The notes: generated from the sequence alone by a model not told the origin. 64,000 bases of DNA from Mariluticola halotolerans (GCF_021611515.1 NZ_CP090960.1:744001-808000); one strand, 5' to 3'. Shown: positions 47,364 to 55,705, counted from the stretch's first letter. Translations and numbers: made by a program.

Positions 47364-48785
47364 ATGTCGCGCCAATACAAGCTGTTTGTCGGCCAGAAAA
47401 TCCGCGAAATCCGGCAGGAGGCGGGGCTGACCCAGGCAGAGTTTGCGCAGCGACTTGGCATTTCCAACAGCTATTTCAACCAGATAGAGAATAACCAGCG
47501 GCATGTGACGGCGGCGGTCATGCTGGCGCTGGCGGCTGATTTTGGCGTCGATATCGCCCGGTTGTCGGGGGATGATGGCGAGCGGCTTTTGGCTGATCTC
47601 AATGAGGTCCTGGCCGATCCGGTGTTTGCCGGGCAAATGCCGAGCCTGCATGAGATCAAACTGGTCACCCAGAACGCGCCGGGATTCGTGCATGCGCTGA
47701 TGGCCATGCATAGCGGGTTGAAGAAGGCTGGCGAGCAATTGGCGGAACTCGACAGTTCGATTGTCAGCGGTGGCGGCAATGTTGCGCCGACGGCGTATGA
47801 GGAAGTGCGCGATTTCTTTCATTATCAGGACAATTACATAGATGCGCTCGATCTGGCGGCTGAGGCATTGGCCGGGGCGGTTGAAGAGCTGGGCGGTAAT
47901 CCGGTTGAGCGGTTCAAGGCGCGTTTATGGAAGGCGCACGGGGTGACCGTGATGTTGGAGCGGGCAGCTACAGATCCGCTGATGGTGCGCCGCTATGATC
48001 CGGTTGCAAGGCAATTGCGTCTCAATGCCACCACCCCCACGGCGACACAGGCATTTCAGCTCGGGTTTCAGATTGCGCTTTTGGAGCAGCGTGCCGTTAT
48101 CGACGAAATTATAGCCGCCGCAGGGTTTCGCACCGAAGAAGCCGCCGATATTTGCGTCATCGGGCTGGCCAATTATTTCGCCGGGGCGCTGTTGCTGCCC
48201 TATGGGGCTTTTGCTGGCACGGCGCGGAGCGTGCGCAATGATATTGATGCGCTGGCCAGTATGTTCGGGGCCAGTCTGGAACAGGTGGCGCATCGGCTTT
48301 CGACCTTGCAGCGGCCCGGCAAAAAGGGTGTGCCGTTCTTTTTTGCCAAGCTGGATCAGGCGGGGAATATCACCAAGCGCCATAGCGCCACCAAATTGCA
48401 GTTTGCCCGCTTTGGTGCCGCCTGCCCCTTATGGAATGCGCACAAGGCGTTTGAGACCCCGAACCGGATTTTGCGGCAATTGGCAGAAACGCCGGACGGC
48501 ATCCGTTATATCTCGATTGCCATTGAAGCCCCTGATCGGCCCGGCAGCTATGGCGCGCCGGTGCGCCGCTTTGCGCTCGCAATGGGGTGCGAGATGAAGC
48601 ACGCAGATCAGTTCGTTTATGCCGATGATCTGGACGTGCATAATCCTGACCTTTTCGAGCCAATTGGCGTTTCGTGCCGGATTTGCGAGCGGCCGGATTG
48701 TATCCAGCGGGCGGTGCCGCCCAGCCATGCGCATCTGCATATCGATCCAGACAACCGCATGCTGCTGCCCTATCGCCTGTCCTGA
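47364..48785 (+). CDS. pccR: Short-chain fatty acyl-CoA regulator, PccR-like
   Basis: Regulator of 473 residues with an N-terminal Xre-type helix-turn-helix (GQKIREIRQEAGLTQAEFAQR, read as two parts), a central sensor region and a C-terminal DUF2083 domain with the cysteine motif CRICERPDCIQRAVPPSH. Family members sense acyl-CoA and control propionate or acetate assimilation. The ATG at 47364 follows AAGGA. It diverges from pccB with TTGCAA sites in between, so control of the propionyl-CoA operon is strongly implied. Confidence 0.88.
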   Translation: MSRQYKLFVGQKIREIRQEAGLTQAEFAQRLGISNSYFNQIENNQRHVTAAVMLALAADFGVDIARLSGDDGERLLADLNEVLADPVFAGQMPSLHEIKLVTQNAPGFVHALMAMHSGLKKAGEQLAELDSSIVSGGGNVAPTAYEEVRDFFHYQDNYIDALDLAAEALAGAVEELGGNPVERFKARLWKAHGVTVMLERAATDPLMVRRYDPVARQLRLNATTPTATQAFQLGFQIALLEQRAVIDEIIAAAGFRTEEAADICVIGLANYFAGALLLPYGAFAGTARSVRNDIDALASMFGASLEQVAHRLSTLQRPGKKGVPFFFAKLDQAGNITKRHSATKLQFARFGAACPLWNAHKAFETPNRILRQLAETPDGIRYISIAIEAPDRPGSYGAPVRRFALAMGCEMKHADQFVYADDLDVHNPDLFEPIGVSCRICERPDCIQRAVPPSHAHLHIDPDNRMLLPYRLS

Positions 48786-48830
48786 CCCTCGAAAGGCTGC
48801 TTCCTAAAAAGGTTCCATTATTTATTTGCG

Positions 48831-48855
48831 GAACCGGTCAACCTTCTCTCGCGTT
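48831..48855 (+). promoter_or_regulatory. EcfG-type promoter of csbD
   Basis: GGAAC (48831-48835), 16 bases, CGTT (48852-48855), a perfect match to the EcfG consensus, 49 bases upstream of the csbD start. Confidence 0.85.
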
Positions 48856-48904
48856 TCTGATGCATGAGAGCATTGAGCTCCCAATACGGAAAAGGATGAT
48901 TGTG

Positions 48905-49102
48905 ATGAACTGGGATCAGATTAAAGGCAACTGGATGCAGACCAAAGGTCACGTTCAGGAACAGTGGGGCAAGCTGACCGGTGATGACCTCGATGTCATT
49001 GACGGTAACCGCAAGCAGCTGGTTGGCAAGCTTCAGGAACGCTATGGCAAGGCTGAAGAAGACGCCGAAAAAGAAGTCGATGAGTGGCTGAGCAAGCGCT
49101 AA
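48905..49102 (+). CDS. csbD: CsbD family stress protein
   Basis: Small hydrophilic general stress protein of 65 residues. The family signature MNWDQIKGNWMQTKGHVQEQWGKLT (read in pieces) and a KLQERYGKAEEDAEKEVDEW tail are present. Its molecular role is unknown, but it is a standard member of stress regulons. AAGGAT precedes the ATG at 48905; an in-frame ATG at 48896 is less likely. An EcfG promoter lies upstream and a strong terminator downstream. Confidence 0.92.
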   Translation: MNWDQIKGNWMQTKGHVQEQWGKLTGDDLDVIDGNRKQLVGKLQERYGKAEEDAEKEVDEWLSKR

Positions 49103-49162
49103 AAAACGACGTGAATGCCCTCCCCTGACGCGCAGACCTCCAAAGCCTCGCGCATATACAGA

Positions 49163-49195
49163 CCGGTAAGAGTTTTGGCTCTTACCGGCTTTTTT
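49163..49195 (+). terminator. Rho-independent terminator of csbD
   Basis: A ten-base perfect stem CCGGTAAGAG/CTCTTACCGG with a six-base loop, followed by a T run (49190-49195). It lies 60 bases after the csbD stop and its end overlaps the stop codon of the convergent kinase gene. Confidence 0.85.
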
Positions 49196-50201
49196 ATACG
49201 CTCTCGTCGACGGGAAATTTCAAACGATAAAAGATGCTCTTGTTGGTGACCGTGTATTCGGCGGTGCCCATAACCGAGCCGGGCACAACCCTTTCGAGCA
49301 CGAGGCTACCGAAATGCGGGGCGATTTCCGGGTTCTCTTCGATAATATCGTCCTGCGGATCACCGACGCGTTCATTCCAGGTCACCTCAACGCCCGGACC
49401 ATCATCGATCACAATCCTTTTGCAAACGATGGCAATATGGGTGTCGCCGGCAACCAGGGCGCCATGGCTTGCGGCATTGACGACCAGTTCATGCAGCGCC
49501 AATCCCACATGCAATGACGCATTGGGGGTTAGCAACATATCTTCGCCGCCAATGCTGATCAGATCCGCGTTTTCAGGCATGTAGCGGGATGTCTGGTCGC
49601 GCACGAGTTCGAAAAAGAAGGCCCCGCGCCAGCTGGAGTCCGTGATCAGGTCCTGTGAGGACGACAGGGAATACAAACGGCCCCGAAATTTGCGCAGGAA
49701 ATGTTCCAAAGTGCCGGAGTGTTTCGCCGTCTGGGCGGCAACGCTCTGGATGATGGCCAGAAGGTTTTTCGACCGGTGGCTGACCTCCCGCAACAGTGTA
49801 CGCAGCACCTTTTCGCGCTGACGCTCCTCCGACAGGTCGATAATGGTCGTCATGAGATCGGGGGCACCACCGTCCCTTGAGGGTATCGCCTCAAACATGA
49901 ACTGGAAATGCCGATCCGTACTGATGGGCACTTCAAGAGTGGTTTTCTCACCGGATTCTAATGCGTGTTTCTTGTATGTGGCGATACGGCCGGCCAGCTC
50001 TTCACCGAACAGGTCCTTGTCGCTGGGATGCGCATCTGCATCCACATGCCAGAGATCAAACAGGTTGGCGATAAACAGGTATTCGGAATTGCTATCCTGA
50101 AGGGTAACGCACACACCCGAACGCAAAAGCGCCAGCACGAGGTAACGCCGGAAGCGCTCATCGTCCTGGCCCGGTTTTTCCCATGTCAGGCGCTGATTCA
50201 A
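49194..50201 (-). CDS. HWE/HisKA_2-type sensor histidine kinase of the stress response
   Basis: Soluble kinase of about 335 residues with an N-terminal PAS-like sensor region (LLRSGVCVTLQDSNSEYLFIAN, in parts) and a kinase core whose phospho-acceptor is the histidine of REVSHRSKNLLAII, followed by an atypical ATPase domain (ALHELVVNAASHGA). No membrane helix is present. Kinases of this class (PhyK, LovhK) phosphorylate PhyR, whose gene is two genes away. No ATG is available: TTG at 50201 has GGAG eight bases upstream; TTG at 50231 and GTG at 50210 are alternatives. Confidence 0.85.
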   Translation of the reverse strand: MNQRLTWEKPGQDDERFRRYLVLALLRSGVCVTLQDSNSEYLFIANLFDLWHVDADAHPSDKDLFGEELAGRIATYKKHALESGEKTTLEVPISTDRHFQFMFEAIPSRDGGAPDLMTTIIDLSEERQREKVLRTLLREVSHRSKNLLAIIQSVAAQTAKHSGTLEHFLRKFRGRLYSLSSSQDLITDSSWRGAFFFELVRDQTSRYMPENADLISIGGEDMLLTPNASLHVGLALHELVVNAASHGALVAGDTHIAIVCKRIVIDDGPGVEVTWNERVGDPQDDIIEENPEIAPHFGSLVLERVVPGSVMGTAEYTVTNKSIFYRLKFPVDESV

Positions 50202-50237
50202 TAGCCCCACTCCAAACCCAAACCGCTTCAAACAATC

Positions 50238-50265
50238 GGGCGCCCCGTGCTGGGGCGCCCTTTTT
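50238..50265 (+). terminator. GC-rich hairpin with plus-strand T run
   Basis: A nine-base perfect stem GGGCGCCCC/GGGGCGCCC with loop GTGCT, followed by five T on the plus strand. Both flanking genes run on the minus strand, where no T tract follows, so it could stop antisense transcription, or act as a weak barrier between the DUF1328 gene and the kinase gene. Confidence 0.5.
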
Positions 50266-50292
50266 GTATCAATTCAAGCGGCTTTCAAAAAA

Positions 50293-50463
50293 CTAGCCTC
50301 TGCCTCTGCGAAACAACCCCACAACCAGCGAAATCACCAGAAACAGCAGGAAGAGATAGAATAGTATCTGCGCAATGCCCGCAGATGCGCCGGCAATGCC
50401 GCCAAATCCAAAAACGCCCGCGATGACGGCCACAACCAAGAATACCAAAGCATAATAGAGCAT
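50293..50463 (-). CDS. DUF1328 (YtjA family) small membrane protein
   Basis: A 56-residue two-helix membrane protein starting [20 protein letters not shown] and ending GLFRRGRG, a clear DUF1328 member. An AAGGAG ribosome site lies seven bases before the ATG at 50463. An EcfG promoter 30 bases upstream makes it a stress-regulon gene. Function of the family is unknown. It may be co-transcribed with the histidine kinase downstream. Confidence 0.88.
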   Translation of the reverse strand: MLYYALVFLVVAVIAGVFGFGGIAGASAGIAQILFYLFLLFLVISLVVGLFRRGRG

Positions 50464-50492
50464 GTGTCTTCTCCTTCATATTATGCTGAGTT

Positions 50493-50517
50493 AACGCCCG
50501 GCCTTTCGTTTGGTTCC
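50493..50517 (-). promoter_or_regulatory. EcfG-type promoter of the DUF1328 gene
   Basis: On the minus strand GGAAC (50517-50513), 16 bases, CGTT (50496-50493); the motif ends 30 bases before the start codon at 50463. Confidence 0.85.
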
Positions 50518-50547
50518 ACATCGCGAAAATTATTGGTTGTCCGAGCC

Positions 50548-51342
50548 TCAGGCTGCAGCAACCTCATTATTATTGAAGAATAATGCCTGACTAATCAACG
50601 CCTTCACCATATCTGGGTTAAAAGGCTTGGTAACAAGGAAAGCCGGCTCCGGCCGCTCGCCCGTCAACAACCGTTCCGGGAACGCGGTGATGAAGATCAC
50701 CGGAATTGTGCCGGTTTTGAGGATATCATTGACCGCATCAATGCCCGAGCTGCCGTCTGCAAGCTGGATGTCAGCAAGGATCATTTTTGGCTGGGTGCGC
50801 TCGAACAGTTCCACGGCTTCCTTGTGCGTACGCGCGATGCCGGTGACGTTATGGCCGAGATCCTCGACCATCTGTTCGATATCCATGGCAATGAGCGGCT
50901 CGTCTTCGATGATCATGATATCCGTCGCCACCTGACGCGATACCTCTGACGAGGCTTCGGCCAGCAATTCGGAAGCGCGTGCTTCGTCGATATCGAGAAT
51001 TGTGCAGATTTCAGCAGGCGAGAACCCTTCAACCGCCACAAGCAGAAAAGCCTGACGGGCAAAGGGCGGCAAGCTCGCCATGTTTGCGGCCGCGCGCTGC
51101 TCCCAGGCAAAGGGTGATTCTTGCGGTTTGATCTCGATTTGGGTGGAACCAAATATCACCGAGAAGAGTTTAAACAATGAAACGCGGTCATTCGATGTGT
51201 CTGGAAACAGGGATACATCACTGATGAGAGCTTCGAGAACAGCTGCCACATAAGCATCACCAGACGTTTGGGAGCCGGTAACGGCCCTTGCGTAACGGCG
51301 CAGGTACGGCAGATGAGATGCAATACGGGTGGAAAGCGACAT
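50548..51342 (-). CDS. phyR: Anti-anti-sigma response regulator PhyR
   Basis: Master switch of the alphaproteobacterial general stress response, 264 residues. An N-terminal sigma-factor-like domain (about 1-135) mimics EcfG and, when the C-terminal receiver (about 140-260) is phosphorylated at Asp191 (LADIQLAD; conserved Lys239 in TKPF), binds the anti-sigma factor NepR and frees EcfG. It diverges from nepR-ecfG and has its own EcfG promoter, a positive feedback loop. Confidence 0.95.
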   Translation of the reverse strand: MSLSTRIASHLPYLRRYARAVTGSQTSGDAYVAAVLEALISDVSLFPDTSNDRVSLFKLFSVIFGSTQIEIKPQESPFAWEQRAAANMASLPPFARQAFLLVAVEGFSPAEICTILDIDEARASELLAEASSEVSRQVATDIMIIEDEPLIAMDIEQMVEDLGHNVTGIARTHKEAVELFERTQPKMILADIQLADGSSGIDAVNDILKTGTIPVIFITAFPERLLTGERPEPAFLVTKPFNPDMVKALISQALFFNNNEVAAA

Positions 51343-51390
51343 ATATAATTCCCCTAATTCTCTACTTCTTGGGCGGACAACAGACCGTTA

Positions 51391-51415
51391 AACGGTGGTC
51401 GGCAAAAAAAGTTCC
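51391..51415 (-). promoter_or_regulatory. EcfG-type promoter of phyR
   Basis: On the minus strand GGAAC (51415-51411), 16 bases, CGTT (51394-51391), a perfect match 49 bases before the phyR start codon. Confidence 0.85.
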
Positions 51416-51424
51416 ACAAAATTT

Positions 51425-51449
51425 GGAACTTTTTTTAATGGCACGCATT
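51425..51449 (+). promoter_or_regulatory. Probable EcfG-type promoter of nepR-ecfG
   Basis: GGAAC at 51425-51429 is followed after 16 bases by CATT (51446-51449), an imperfect -10 element. Its GGAAC is only nine bases from the divergent phyR GGAAC, forming an inverted pair. Confidence 0.6.
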
Positions 51450-51485
51450 ATTGTAACACTAGGCAGAAGTGGATCACCAATTCCA

Positions 51486-51692
51486 ATGAGCACGATGAGG
51501 GATATGACCAACAGCAACAGGCGGCGAGCGTCCGACGCGAGCGATCCGAATAGCCAGATCTCACAGAAATTACGCGAACTGTACAGTTCCGTGCAGGAAG
51601 AAGCGATTCCTGATCGCTTTCTTGATCTGCTCGAACAACTGGACGAAGCCGAAAAAGCTGCAGGATCCGGTGTCAATCATGACAAAAAGTGA
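51486..51692 (+). CDS. nepR: Anti-sigma factor NepR
   Basis: Small anti-sigma factor that holds EcfG inactive, 68 residues from the ATG at 51486. The conserved core ISQKLRELYSSVQEEAIPDRFLDLLEQL is read in two pieces and forms the two helices that wrap the sigma factor. ATG codons at 51495 and 51504 are alternative starts; the last follows GAGGG closely. It overlaps ecfG by 14 bases, which ties production of the inhibitor to that of its target. Confidence 0.9.
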   Translation: MSTMRDMTNSNRRRASDASDPNSQISQKLRELYSSVQEEAIPDRFLDLLEQLDEAEKAAGSGVNHDKK

Positions 51693-52242
51693 ACAAGAAA
51701 GCACAAATTTCAAACGCGAGATGCTCAGCATCCTGCCGAACCTGCGTGCCTTTGCCTATTCACTGATTGGTCGACCGGACAAGGCAGATGACCTTGTGCA
51801 GGATACCATCATGAAGGCCTGGGCGAAGCAGGACAGTTTTGAACCCGGCACCAACCTTAAAGCCTGGCTTTTCACCATTCTGCGTAATGAGTTTTACAGC
51901 CAAATGCGCAAGCGTGGCCGTGAAATCCAGGACAGCGAAGGCGCATTCACCGAAGGCATGTCCGTGCCGCCAGCGCAATATGGCGCGCTCGACATGCAGG
52001 ATTTCCGTGTTGCACTTGCCAAATTGCCGGATGACCAACGCGAAGCGATCATTCTGGTCGGGGCTTCAGGCATGTCTTATGAAGAGGCAGCGGAAATTTG
52101 TGAATGTGCGATCGGCACGATCAAGAGCCGTGTCAGCCGTGCGCGCAACAGCCTCAAGGAATTGTTGCAGGTATCCGGTGAAGCCGATTACGGACCCGAC
52201 GCCAATGATGCTGCCGTCACCTCCAGGCCTTTTGCCCTCTGA
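51679..52242 (+). CDS. ecfG: ECF sigma factor EcfG (ECF15 group)
   Basis: Sigma factor of the general stress response, 187 residues. Region 2 (FAYSLIGRPDKADDLVQDTIMKAWA) and region 4 (LPDDQREAIILVGASGMSYEEAAEICECAIGTIKSRVSRAR) are clear when read in parts. The ATG at 51679 lies within the end of nepR. It directs RNA polymerase to the GGAAC-N16-CGTT promoters listed in this region. Its stop is two bases from that of the convergent response regulator. Confidence 0.94.
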   Translation: MTKSEQESTNFKREMLSILPNLRAFAYSLIGRPDKADDLVQDTIMKAWAKQDSFEPGTNLKAWLFTILRNEFYSQMRKRGREIQDSEGAFTEGMSVPPAQYGALDMQDFRVALAKLPDDQREAIILVGASGMSYEEAAEICECAIGTIKSRVSRARNSLKELLQVSGEADYGPDANDAAVTSRPFAL

Positions 52243-52244
52243 GT

Positions 52245-52607
52245 TCAGGCCAGCGTGACGCAACCGGCTATTGCTGAGGTCAGCGCTTCTTCGCCGTAGG
52301 GCTTCAGCAAGACGCGAATATCAGGAAAGCCCGGGACGCCATTAGCGAAATCGTCGTTGGTTGCTGAGAAAATCAGATGCGAACCGGCGGCGAGTGCTGC
52401 CTCTATTTCTTTCACCAGACCGTCTGTCGTATCTCCGATATCGAGCAGAACGATGTCGAAGCGCTCGGCGCGCAGTTTCTCGCTGCAGGCTGAACGTGCT
52501 GTGATCGTGACGTCGCAATTGATCGCGTCGCGCAGAATACATTCCGCATCCAGTGCGATGAGGTATTCGTTGTCGACGACAAGAATGCGTAAATTATTAT
52601 GAGGCAT
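52245..52607 (-). CDS. Single-domain response regulator
   Basis: A 120-residue receiver without output domain. The phospho-acceptor is Asp56 (IVLLDIGD), with acidic Asp12 (VVDNEY) and Lys102 (LLKPYGEE) around it; one of the paired acidic residues is replaced by Asn13. Small receivers next to PhyR in other alphaproteobacteria (SdrG/MrrA-like) take part in the same phosphorelay, and that role is inferred here. It converges on ecfG with two bases between the stops. Confidence 0.85.
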   Translation of the reverse strand: MPHNNLRILVVDNEYLIALDAECILRDAINCDVTITARSACSEKLRAERFDIVLLDIGDTTDGLVKEIEAALAAGSHLIFSATNDDFANGVPGFPDIRVLLKPYGEEALTSAIAGCVTLA

Positions 52608-52687
52608 TAGGTCCAGTTCTCTATTGAGGTACCCAAAGACGCTGTTTCGCTACCAAAGTCATTTAAAAAAGACATAGTGCGCAACAG

Positions 52688-52712
52688 GGAACCAAATGGC
52701 GGCGGTTGCGTT
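52688..52712 (+). promoter_or_regulatory. EcfG-type promoter of the Crp/Fnr-type gene
   Basis: GGAAC (52688-52692), 16 bases, CGTT (52709-52712), a perfect match. It lies inside the longest possible reading of the regulator gene and therefore argues for the downstream GTG start at 52743. Confidence 0.8.
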
Positions 52713-52742
52713 GTTATAAGATGTCGTTCGGGGGATTTGTGG

Positions 52743-53480
52743 GTGCAGGTCAGGAAAACCGTAAGCTGCAGGGCATGCCCCTTGGCGAAATTCAACCATT
52801 TCCGCGCCTTCAGCGACGAAGAGCTCGCCTTTGTATCCGGTTTCAAAACCGGGGAGCTGGTGGCCGACCGCGGAACCACCGTGTTGCTGGAAGGCTCTGA
52901 CAGCGCCCACCTTTATACCGTTCTCGATGGCTGGGGCTTCCGTTTCAAAACATTGAACGACGGCCGCCGCCAAATTCTCAATTATCTGCTTCCCGGCGAC
53001 CTGGTTGGGTTGCAAAGCAGCCTTTTGGGAGAAATGCAGCATTCTGTTGAGACGCTGACGCCTATGACGCTGTGCGTTTTCGAACGGGAAAAAATGCCGG
53101 TACTGTTTGAGAAACACGCTTCTTTGGGGTTCGATGTGACATGGATCGCGGCCCGGGAGGAACGCATTCTCGATGAACATCTGCTGAGCATCGGGCGACG
53201 TTCGGCCATTGAGCGCGCGGCTTATCTGCTCGCCTTTTTATATAGACGCGCCAAAATGCTGAACCAGCTGAACGGGCAAAATGCCATCCCCCTCACCCAA
53301 CAACACATTGCCGATACGCTGGGCCTTTCAATCGTGCATACCAACAAAACCTTACGCAAGCTGGCCGACAAGAAAATGATTGCCTGGCGCGACCGGGGCT
53401 GTGCTGTGCTGGATTTTGATGGTCTTTCCGAGATTGCAGGCTGGACCGAGGCCCCCTCCACCAACCGCCCTTTTATTTGA
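52743..53480 (+). CDS. Crp/Fnr family transcriptional regulator
   Basis: Regulator of about 245 residues with an N-terminal CRACPL motif, a cyclic-nucleotide-binding-like beta roll (RGTTVLLEGSDSAHLYTVLDG, in parts) and a C-terminal helix-turn-helix (LTQQHIADTLGLSIVHTNKTLR). Only two N-terminal cysteines are present, so an FNR-type 4Fe-4S sensor is not expected. GTG at 52743 follows GGGGG at eight bases and an EcfG promoter; the alternative GTG at 52677 would place that promoter inside the gene. It probably relays the stress response to further genes. Confidence 0.85.
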   Translation: MQVRKTVSCRACPLAKFNHFRAFSDEELAFVSGFKTGELVADRGTTVLLEGSDSAHLYTVLDGWGFRFKTLNDGRRQILNYLLPGDLVGLQSSLLGEMQHSVETLTPMTLCVFEREKMPVLFEKHASLGFDVTWIAAREERILDEHLLSIGRRSAIERAAYLLAFLYRRAKMLNQLNGQNAIPLTQQHIADTLGLSIVHTNKTLRKLADKKMIAWRDRGCAVLDFDGLSEIAGWTEAPSTNRPFI

Positions 53481-53505
53481 CGTCATTGAAAGAAGGCATA
53501 CCGCA

Positions 53506-54426
53506 ATGCGCGCAATAGCTATTCTGAACCGCGATGGGGGCACCCTGAAGACCACCGACCTTGATGCCTATTGCGCTCATATAACCAAGGCGTTTTCCGA
53601 GGCGGGGCACGAGATTGAATGTCACCCTGTCGGGGGCAGCGAGATTGAACAGGCACTCAAAAAGGCAGCGGAAGATCCTCAATTCGAGGCGATTATCGCC
53701 GGGGGCGGCGATGGCACGATTTCCGCGGCGGCAGGGATAGCCTTTAAATCCGGCAAGACGCTTGGCGTTATTCCGGCGGGCACAATGAACCTGTTCGCCC
53801 GGTCACTGGGCATGCCGTTGAACATCGAGGAAGCCGCTACCGCGCTTGCCCGGTCGGAAGTGAAATCCTGCGACATTGCGACAGCGGATGGGCGCCCCTT
53901 TGTGCACCAGTTCTCCGTCGGCATGCAGCCGCGCCTTGTGCAGAACCGGGAAGAGCTTCAATACCGCTCGCGGTTTGGCAAGATGATTGCCAGCCTGCGG
54001 GCGACGTTGAGCATGTTGTCGCGGCCACCCGCCTTCTTGACGCGTATGACGCTCGACGGAGAGACGCAGGAACAGGTTTTCAGCATGATCGCGGTGGCGA
54101 ACAATCCTTATGGCGAGGGGCACATGCCCTATGCCGACCGGCTGGACCAGGGGGTTCTGGGCGTCTATAGCGCCGGCAAAATCGATACCGGTGCCGGCAT
54201 GCGGCTCAGCACCGACCTTGTGCTTGGCAGCTGGCGCACGAACGAGAACATGCGCGAAGAAACAGCACGCGAAGTGGTGCTTCAGTTTCCCCGGCATAAA
54301 CGCAAGGCACGCGCCGTCATTGATGGCGAACTGGTGCCTTTGCGCCGGAAAACAAGCATCGAGATTATTCCCGGCGCCCTTAAGGTTCTTGTGCCGCTGG
54401 CCGCTAATGGAGGATCGCAATCTTGA
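53506..54426 (+). CDS. Diacylglycerol kinase family lipid kinase
   Basis: DagK/YegS-like protein of 306 residues. It shows the nucleotide-binding GGGDGTISAAA and the GVIPAGTMNLFARSLGMP segment characteristic of the catalytic domain. The substrate lipid cannot be told from sequence. The ATG at 53506 is chosen because the longer in-frame reading lies inside the Crp/Fnr gene. It is 25 bases after that gene and overlaps the DUF2254 gene, so the three form one stress-induced unit. Confidence 0.88.
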   Translation: MRAIAILNRDGGTLKTTDLDAYCAHITKAFSEAGHEIECHPVGGSEIEQALKKAAEDPQFEAIIAGGGDGTISAAAGIAFKSGKTLGVIPAGTMNLFARSLGMPLNIEEAATALARSEVKSCDIATADGRPFVHQFSVGMQPRLVQNREELQYRSRFGKMIASLRATLSMLSRPPAFLTRMTLDGETQEQVFSMIAVANNPYGEGHMPYADRLDQGVLGVYSAGKIDTGAGMRLSTDLVLGSWRTNENMREETAREVVLQFPRHKRKARAVIDGELVPLRRKTSIEIIPGALKVLVPLAANGGSQS

Positions 54427-55694
54427 TCTTGAGCACATTCCGCAAACCATTTGTCGTTCTTTTGACGGTGCCGGCCAGCATTGCGCTGGGTATCGGATTG
54501 CTGCCGCTGGTTACGGTGTTTCTTGAACGGCAATTCGCCAGGGATGCCTTCAGCCCCTTCGTGTTGCAATTCTCGGTTGAAAGTGCGCATACGCTGCTTT
54601 CGGTGGTTGCGACAGGGGCGATGACCGCGCTGAGCCTCGCCTATTCACTGGTGCTGGTGGTGTTCACCCTGGCGGCGGGGAATATCGGCCCGCGGCTTTT
54701 GCAACGCTTCACATCCGAGCTGGTCAACCAGATTACGGCCGGGATTCTGGGTGGTACCTTTCTCTATGCCATTCTCACGCTATTGATGACGCAGCCGAAT
54801 TTTGTGCCCAAGATCACGATATTCGGCGCTGTGTTGTTGGCGATTATCAGCGTTCTGCAATTGATCTATTTTGTCCGCCACGTCTCGCAGTCGGTTTCCG
54901 TGGACGATGAGATCGCCCAGATCACGAAACGCATCACCAAGCAACTCAACGACTTGCAACGGACCTCCAACCCCGATGGGAAGACGCCTGCCCGCTCCAA
55001 GTTCAAACATGATATCTGTGCGCAAAAGGCGGGTTATGTCGGGTGGTTTGATGAGGACTATCTGACGGAGATTGCCAAAAAGCATGATCTGATGATCTGG
55101 GTTGAGGTGTCGTCGGGCGGGTTTGTGCTGGCGGGGCAAAACGTGGCGCAGGTGGCCGGTGATGCCGATGACGACGTGCTTGAGAGCATTCGCAAACATA
55201 TCACGATCGAAAATGCGCGGTCGGAGGACCGGTCGCCGGAATTTTCAATCAACCTGCTGGTGGAAATCGCGCTGCGCGCGCTCTCTCCGGGGATCAACGA
55301 CACCTATACGGCGCTGGCCGTGGCCAACAGCTTTTCCAACGCATTTGCCGAGATTGCCGAAGCCGATACGGCGCCGATCCTGACCATTGATGATGACGGG
55401 GATCTGCGGCTGATCCTGCCTGCGATGAGCATGGAGGAATTGCTGGGCCAGGCGTTTCATCCCATCCGGCTGGCGACCGCGGGTAATATCCTGATGGCGC
55501 AGGGTTTTGCGCGTGCCCTCGCCCGGCTCTATGTCGTGGGCGGCAAGGAGATGCGCAAGCTGGTCAAGGAGCACGCCGGGTTGTTGATGCAATCGCTTGA
55601 GGCTTCTGACCATTTCGATCATGACCTGCAGCGGGTGCGGGCTTGTTTTCCCGAAGCGCTGAAATCCAGCGGTAAAAACACCGCCAAATCCTAG
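54423..55694 (+). CDS. DUF2254 membrane protein
   Basis: Membrane protein of 423 residues: four N-terminal helices, the conserved SLAYSLVLVVFTLAAGNIGPRLL segment (in parts), and a large soluble C-terminal region containing LSPGINDTYTAL. The start is TTG at 54423, overlapping the stop of the lipid kinase gene (TTGA) and preceded by GGAGG at eight bases; no ATG is available. Function of the family is unknown. Confidence 0.88.
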   Translation: MILSTFRKPFVVLLTVPASIALGIGLLPLVTVFLERQFARDAFSPFVLQFSVESAHTLLSVVATGAMTALSLAYSLVLVVFTLAAGNIGPRLLQRFTSELVNQITAGILGGTFLYAILTLLMTQPNFVPKITIFGAVLLAIISVLQLIYFVRHVSQSVSVDDEIAQITKRITKQLNDLQRTSNPDGKTPARSKFKHDICAQKAGYVGWFDEDYLTEIAKKHDLMIWVEVSSGGFVLAGQNVAQVAGDADDDVLESIRKHITIENARSEDRSPEFSINLLVEIALRALSPGINDTYTALAVANSFSNAFAEIAEADTAPILTIDDDGDLRLILPAMSMEELLGQAFHPIRLATAGNILMAQGFARALARLYVVGGKEMRKLVKEHAGLLMQSLEASDHFDHDLQRVRACFPEALKSSGKNTAKS

Positions 55695-55705
55695 GCGCAA
55701 AAAAA

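Noticed and set aside
48813-48817. A minus-strand GGAAC upstream of csbD as another EcfG promoter
   Set aside because: No CGTT follows at 16 or 17 bases, and it would point into the end of pccR.
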